From: Immersiella caudata
Taxonomy: Eukaryota; Ascomycota; Sordariomycetes; Sordariales; Lasiosphaeriaceae
DNA: 64,000 nucleotides
Assembly (NCBI GenBank): GCA_030512335.1
Contig: JAULSU010000001.1
Span: 5,208,001 to 5,272,000 of the forward strand
Direction of reading: 5' to 3'
Position numbers and translations under genes: made by a program. The notes below the pieces were generated by a model. It did no database searches. It saw only the letters and a list, made by a program, of their open reading frames with translations, and had not been told where the DNA came from. Numbering within the stretch: the stretch's first letter is position 1; each line of letters begins with the position of its first letter. Below are positions 62,348 through 64,000 of this stretch, piece after piece.

Positions 62348-64000
62348 CTAACTCTGCCCCTTCCCTTGCGACGGCATCTTGATCTTTAGCTTGATCATCT
62401 TCTTAACTGGAGCAGGCGTCGACGAAGGGCCACCGGCAGATGCAGCTGCAGGTGCACTAGGGCCAGGATGGGGTGCAGATGAAGGCAGCGGTTTGCGCTG
62501 CTTGACCCCTGGTTGCGCCGAAGAGGATCCACCGGCAGAGGGCTGCGAGCCTGCTGGACGCGCCGAGGGCGGAGGAGATATTGCGCTGCGTGGCGATGAC
62601 GCTGAAACAGGAGTGCTGATCCCTGGCCGCTTAGTCACAGGCGTGGCGACAATCGTCGAAGAGGCTGCGCGAACGCGCTGCTCTTCCTGGATGGCATCCT
62701 GAATGCGCTGAGGCAATTTATGCCAGCTTTTGAATGGAACTTTGACAATGCGTCTGCGGCCATTTCCATTCTCGGTCTTTATAGCCTTTCTAGGCCGCTC
62801 GCTAACCTCTCCTTCATCGCTCTTGCGCTTCTTTGGCACCTTCAGCCTCTTCTCCAGCGGCTTCGCACCACCGTTTGCCGGTTGACTAGGCCTAGCAGAA
62901 GATGAAGGGGTAGGTTGTGGTGAAGCTACCACGGGAGTAGATGGCCTTGCCACTGGTCGCGACACTGATATTGAATCCGACGCAAGCGGAACCGCCGGTT
63001 GCTGCATAGAGATGACAGGAGTCTGCCTTGCCGTGGTGATTGAAATAGAGTCTTGCCTGACCAGGGGTGATGGGGTGGGTGGACGGCTGCTTGATGAGCC
63101 GTTCATCGAGAGACCACTGGTCGAAGGACCGCTGAAGGACGGCTTCGTGCTCAGCTTGATCTTCTTTGGTTCGGGTTTGACTTCCACTGGCAGCGGCACT
63201 ACCTCCTGGGGAGGCTCGATCTCGAGCTTTCTGAGAGGTTGGGTGCGGAAATGTTGGGTAAACTTGACCATCACTCGTGGCTTTTGGTGTGACCTTTGCC
63301 CAATAACAGGAGCAGCGGTCAAGTCCTCGGTAACTCGAGAGGCTGTCCAGTACTTGGGGTAGTTGAGCGTGACGAGCAGCGAGTCTTCAGCTTCGAACAT
63401 CGCGGAGCAGAGGTCCAATAGCTGGCACTTTTCCTTGAAGCCAATCACTGACGACTCAACAGCATTCCAAATAACGATTGCCAGCTCTGAGTTGCCCTTG
63501 AGTTCTTCTTTGAGGGCACGAAGTGCATGCGTAATGTCTTCCTTCCTTACCGCATCCAACTTCCTTTGTTGGATCTCAGCATCTCCTTGGTCGACAATCA
63601 AACCACTCTCGTCCACCTCGACCACAGGCTCAGGCTGTGAGAGCTGGTTCTCTCCCAGTGCGATCGCTGCGATCCCGCGGCACAGAATCTTGAAGAGGCG
63701 GTCTCGGACGAAAGGCGACCTGTCCGTGCTCAAATAAGAGAGAAGAAGCTTTAGGATGGGCGGTTTGGAGAGCAGGCCGAGCTCAACTAGGCACTCAAAA
63801 GCCTTGACGCGAACAAGATCCAGGTTCTTATCCTGTAGATATTGCACAAACTCGAGGGGCGCAAGGGGAATGACCCGCGCCTTCATCAATCTCATCTTGC
63901 AGTTCAGAGCTGTAGTGGTCCAGATATTCTGGTAGGAATGGGTCCACTCATCCATACGACGATATTTGTCGATCTCCTCGAGCGTCTTCAGAATGAAGCG
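62348..64000 (-). CDS. TAF2: TFIID subunit TAF2, C-terminal part (runs off window)
   Basis: Subunit of general transcription factor TFIID that helps recognise core promoter DNA. Only the last 550 residues are present; the frame is open to the right edge, and the N-terminal aminopeptidase-like domain must lie beyond it. Seen: 'EIDKYRRMDEWTHSYQNIWT', HEAT-like helices ('LVRVKAFECLVELGLLSKPP', 'YLSTDRSPFVRDRLFKILC'), 'ALRALKEELKGNSELAIVIW', 'LNYPKYWTASRV' and 'HFRTQPLRKLEIEPPQE'. A disordered Lys/Pro/Ser-rich tail of about 280 residues with several basic clusters follows, ending 'KKMIKLKIKMPSQGKGQS'. The HEAT region and basic tail match fungal TAF2. No intron is needed in the visible part. Confidence 0.88.
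   Translation of the reverse strand, partial: RFILKTLEEIDKYRRMDEWTHSYQNIWTTTALNCKMRLMKARVIPLAPLEFVQYLQDKNLDLVRVKAFECLVELGLLSKPPILKLLLSYLSTDRSPFVRDRLFKILCRGIAAIALGENQLSQPEPVVEVDESGLIVDQGDAEIQQRKLDAVRKEDITHALRALKEELKGNSELAIVIWNAVESSVIGFKEKCQLLDLCSAMFEAEDSLLVTLNYPKYWTASRVTEDLTAAPVIGQRSHQKPRVMVKFTQHFRTQPLRKLEIEPPQEVVPLPVEVKPEPKKIKLSTKPSFSGPSTSGLSMNGSSSSRPPTPSPLVRQDSISITTARQTPVISMQQPAVPLASDSISVSRPVARPSTPVVASPQPTPSSSARPSQPANGGAKPLEKRLKVPKKRKSDEGEVSERPRKAIKTENGNGRRRIVKVPFKSWHKLPQRIQDAIQEEQRVRAASSTIVATPVTKRPGISTPVSASSPRSAISPPPSARPAGSQPSAGGSSSAQPGVKQRKPLPSSAPHPGPSAPAAASAGGPSSTPAPVKKMIKLKIKMPSQGKGQS

Noticed and set aside
1..64000. tRNA, 5S rRNA, transposon or CRISPR array
   Set aside because: I scanned for GGTTCGA-type T-loop boxes with matching acceptor stems, long terminal or inverted repeats with transposase-like frames, and regularly spaced repeats, and found none; a short tRNA could still be missed without tRNAscan-SE.

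Overview
The window is a gene-dense piece of a filamentous ascomycete nuclear genome (Pezizomycotina, most likely Sordariomycetes). The evidence is monocistronic genes on both strands, short GT-AG introns (about 45-150 nt) with CTNAC-like branch points, CT-rich 5' leaders, and eukaryotic families such as AP180, TFB3, NudC, URI, GUP1, Wss1, CDC26 and TAF2. I could rebuild 21 gene models; in each multi-exon model the exon lengths sum to a whole number of codons. I name no species from sequence alone.

Left end (1-8.4 kb), accessory in character: a DHA2-type MFS transporter (-) and an intronless cytochrome P450 (+) face away from each other across 1.1 kb. They are followed by a secreted protein with two copies of a short Cys motif and a GPI-type wall protein with Trp/Gln-rich repeats, also divergent. 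No backbone biosynthetic enzyme is visible.

Housekeeping core (8.7-37.6 kb): mitochondrial aspartyl-tRNA synthetase, clathrin adaptor AP180, TFIIH subunit TFB3, NudC, a small unidentified acidic protein, the prefoldin-like URI/Bud27, a large coiled-coil protein with hexapeptide repeats, an AIG1/FAR-17a-like membrane protein, the GUP1 acyltransferase, a small secreted protein, and a VPS9-ankyrin-PX Rab5-GEF-like protein.

Middle (37.6-50.6 kb): a 4.7-kb stretch without a convincing gene, holding a cluster of GGTACC palindromes, leads to a conserved fungal protein of unknown function. A nucleoside hydrolase and an aldehyde dehydrogenase follow, converging.

Right end (50.6-64 kb): a hybrid histidine kinase with PAS and receiver domains (7 exons), a secreted aspartic protease, a Wss1/SPRTN-like DNA-protein crosslink protease with zinc fingers, a long CDC26 (APC/C) protein, and the C-terminal part of TAF2, which runs off the window.

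No transposon, tRNA, rRNA or CRISPR array was found. The most unusual signals are the 70-residue-spaced Cys motif duplication, a 12-bp perfect hairpin inside a histidine kinase intron between two candidate acceptors, a cluster of GGTACC/GGTACGTACC palindromes, four telomere-like TTAGGG pairs in intergenic DNA, and five in-frame stop-free introns. All gene models and functions are read from sequence and family knowledge; none was tested by a database search or RNA data.
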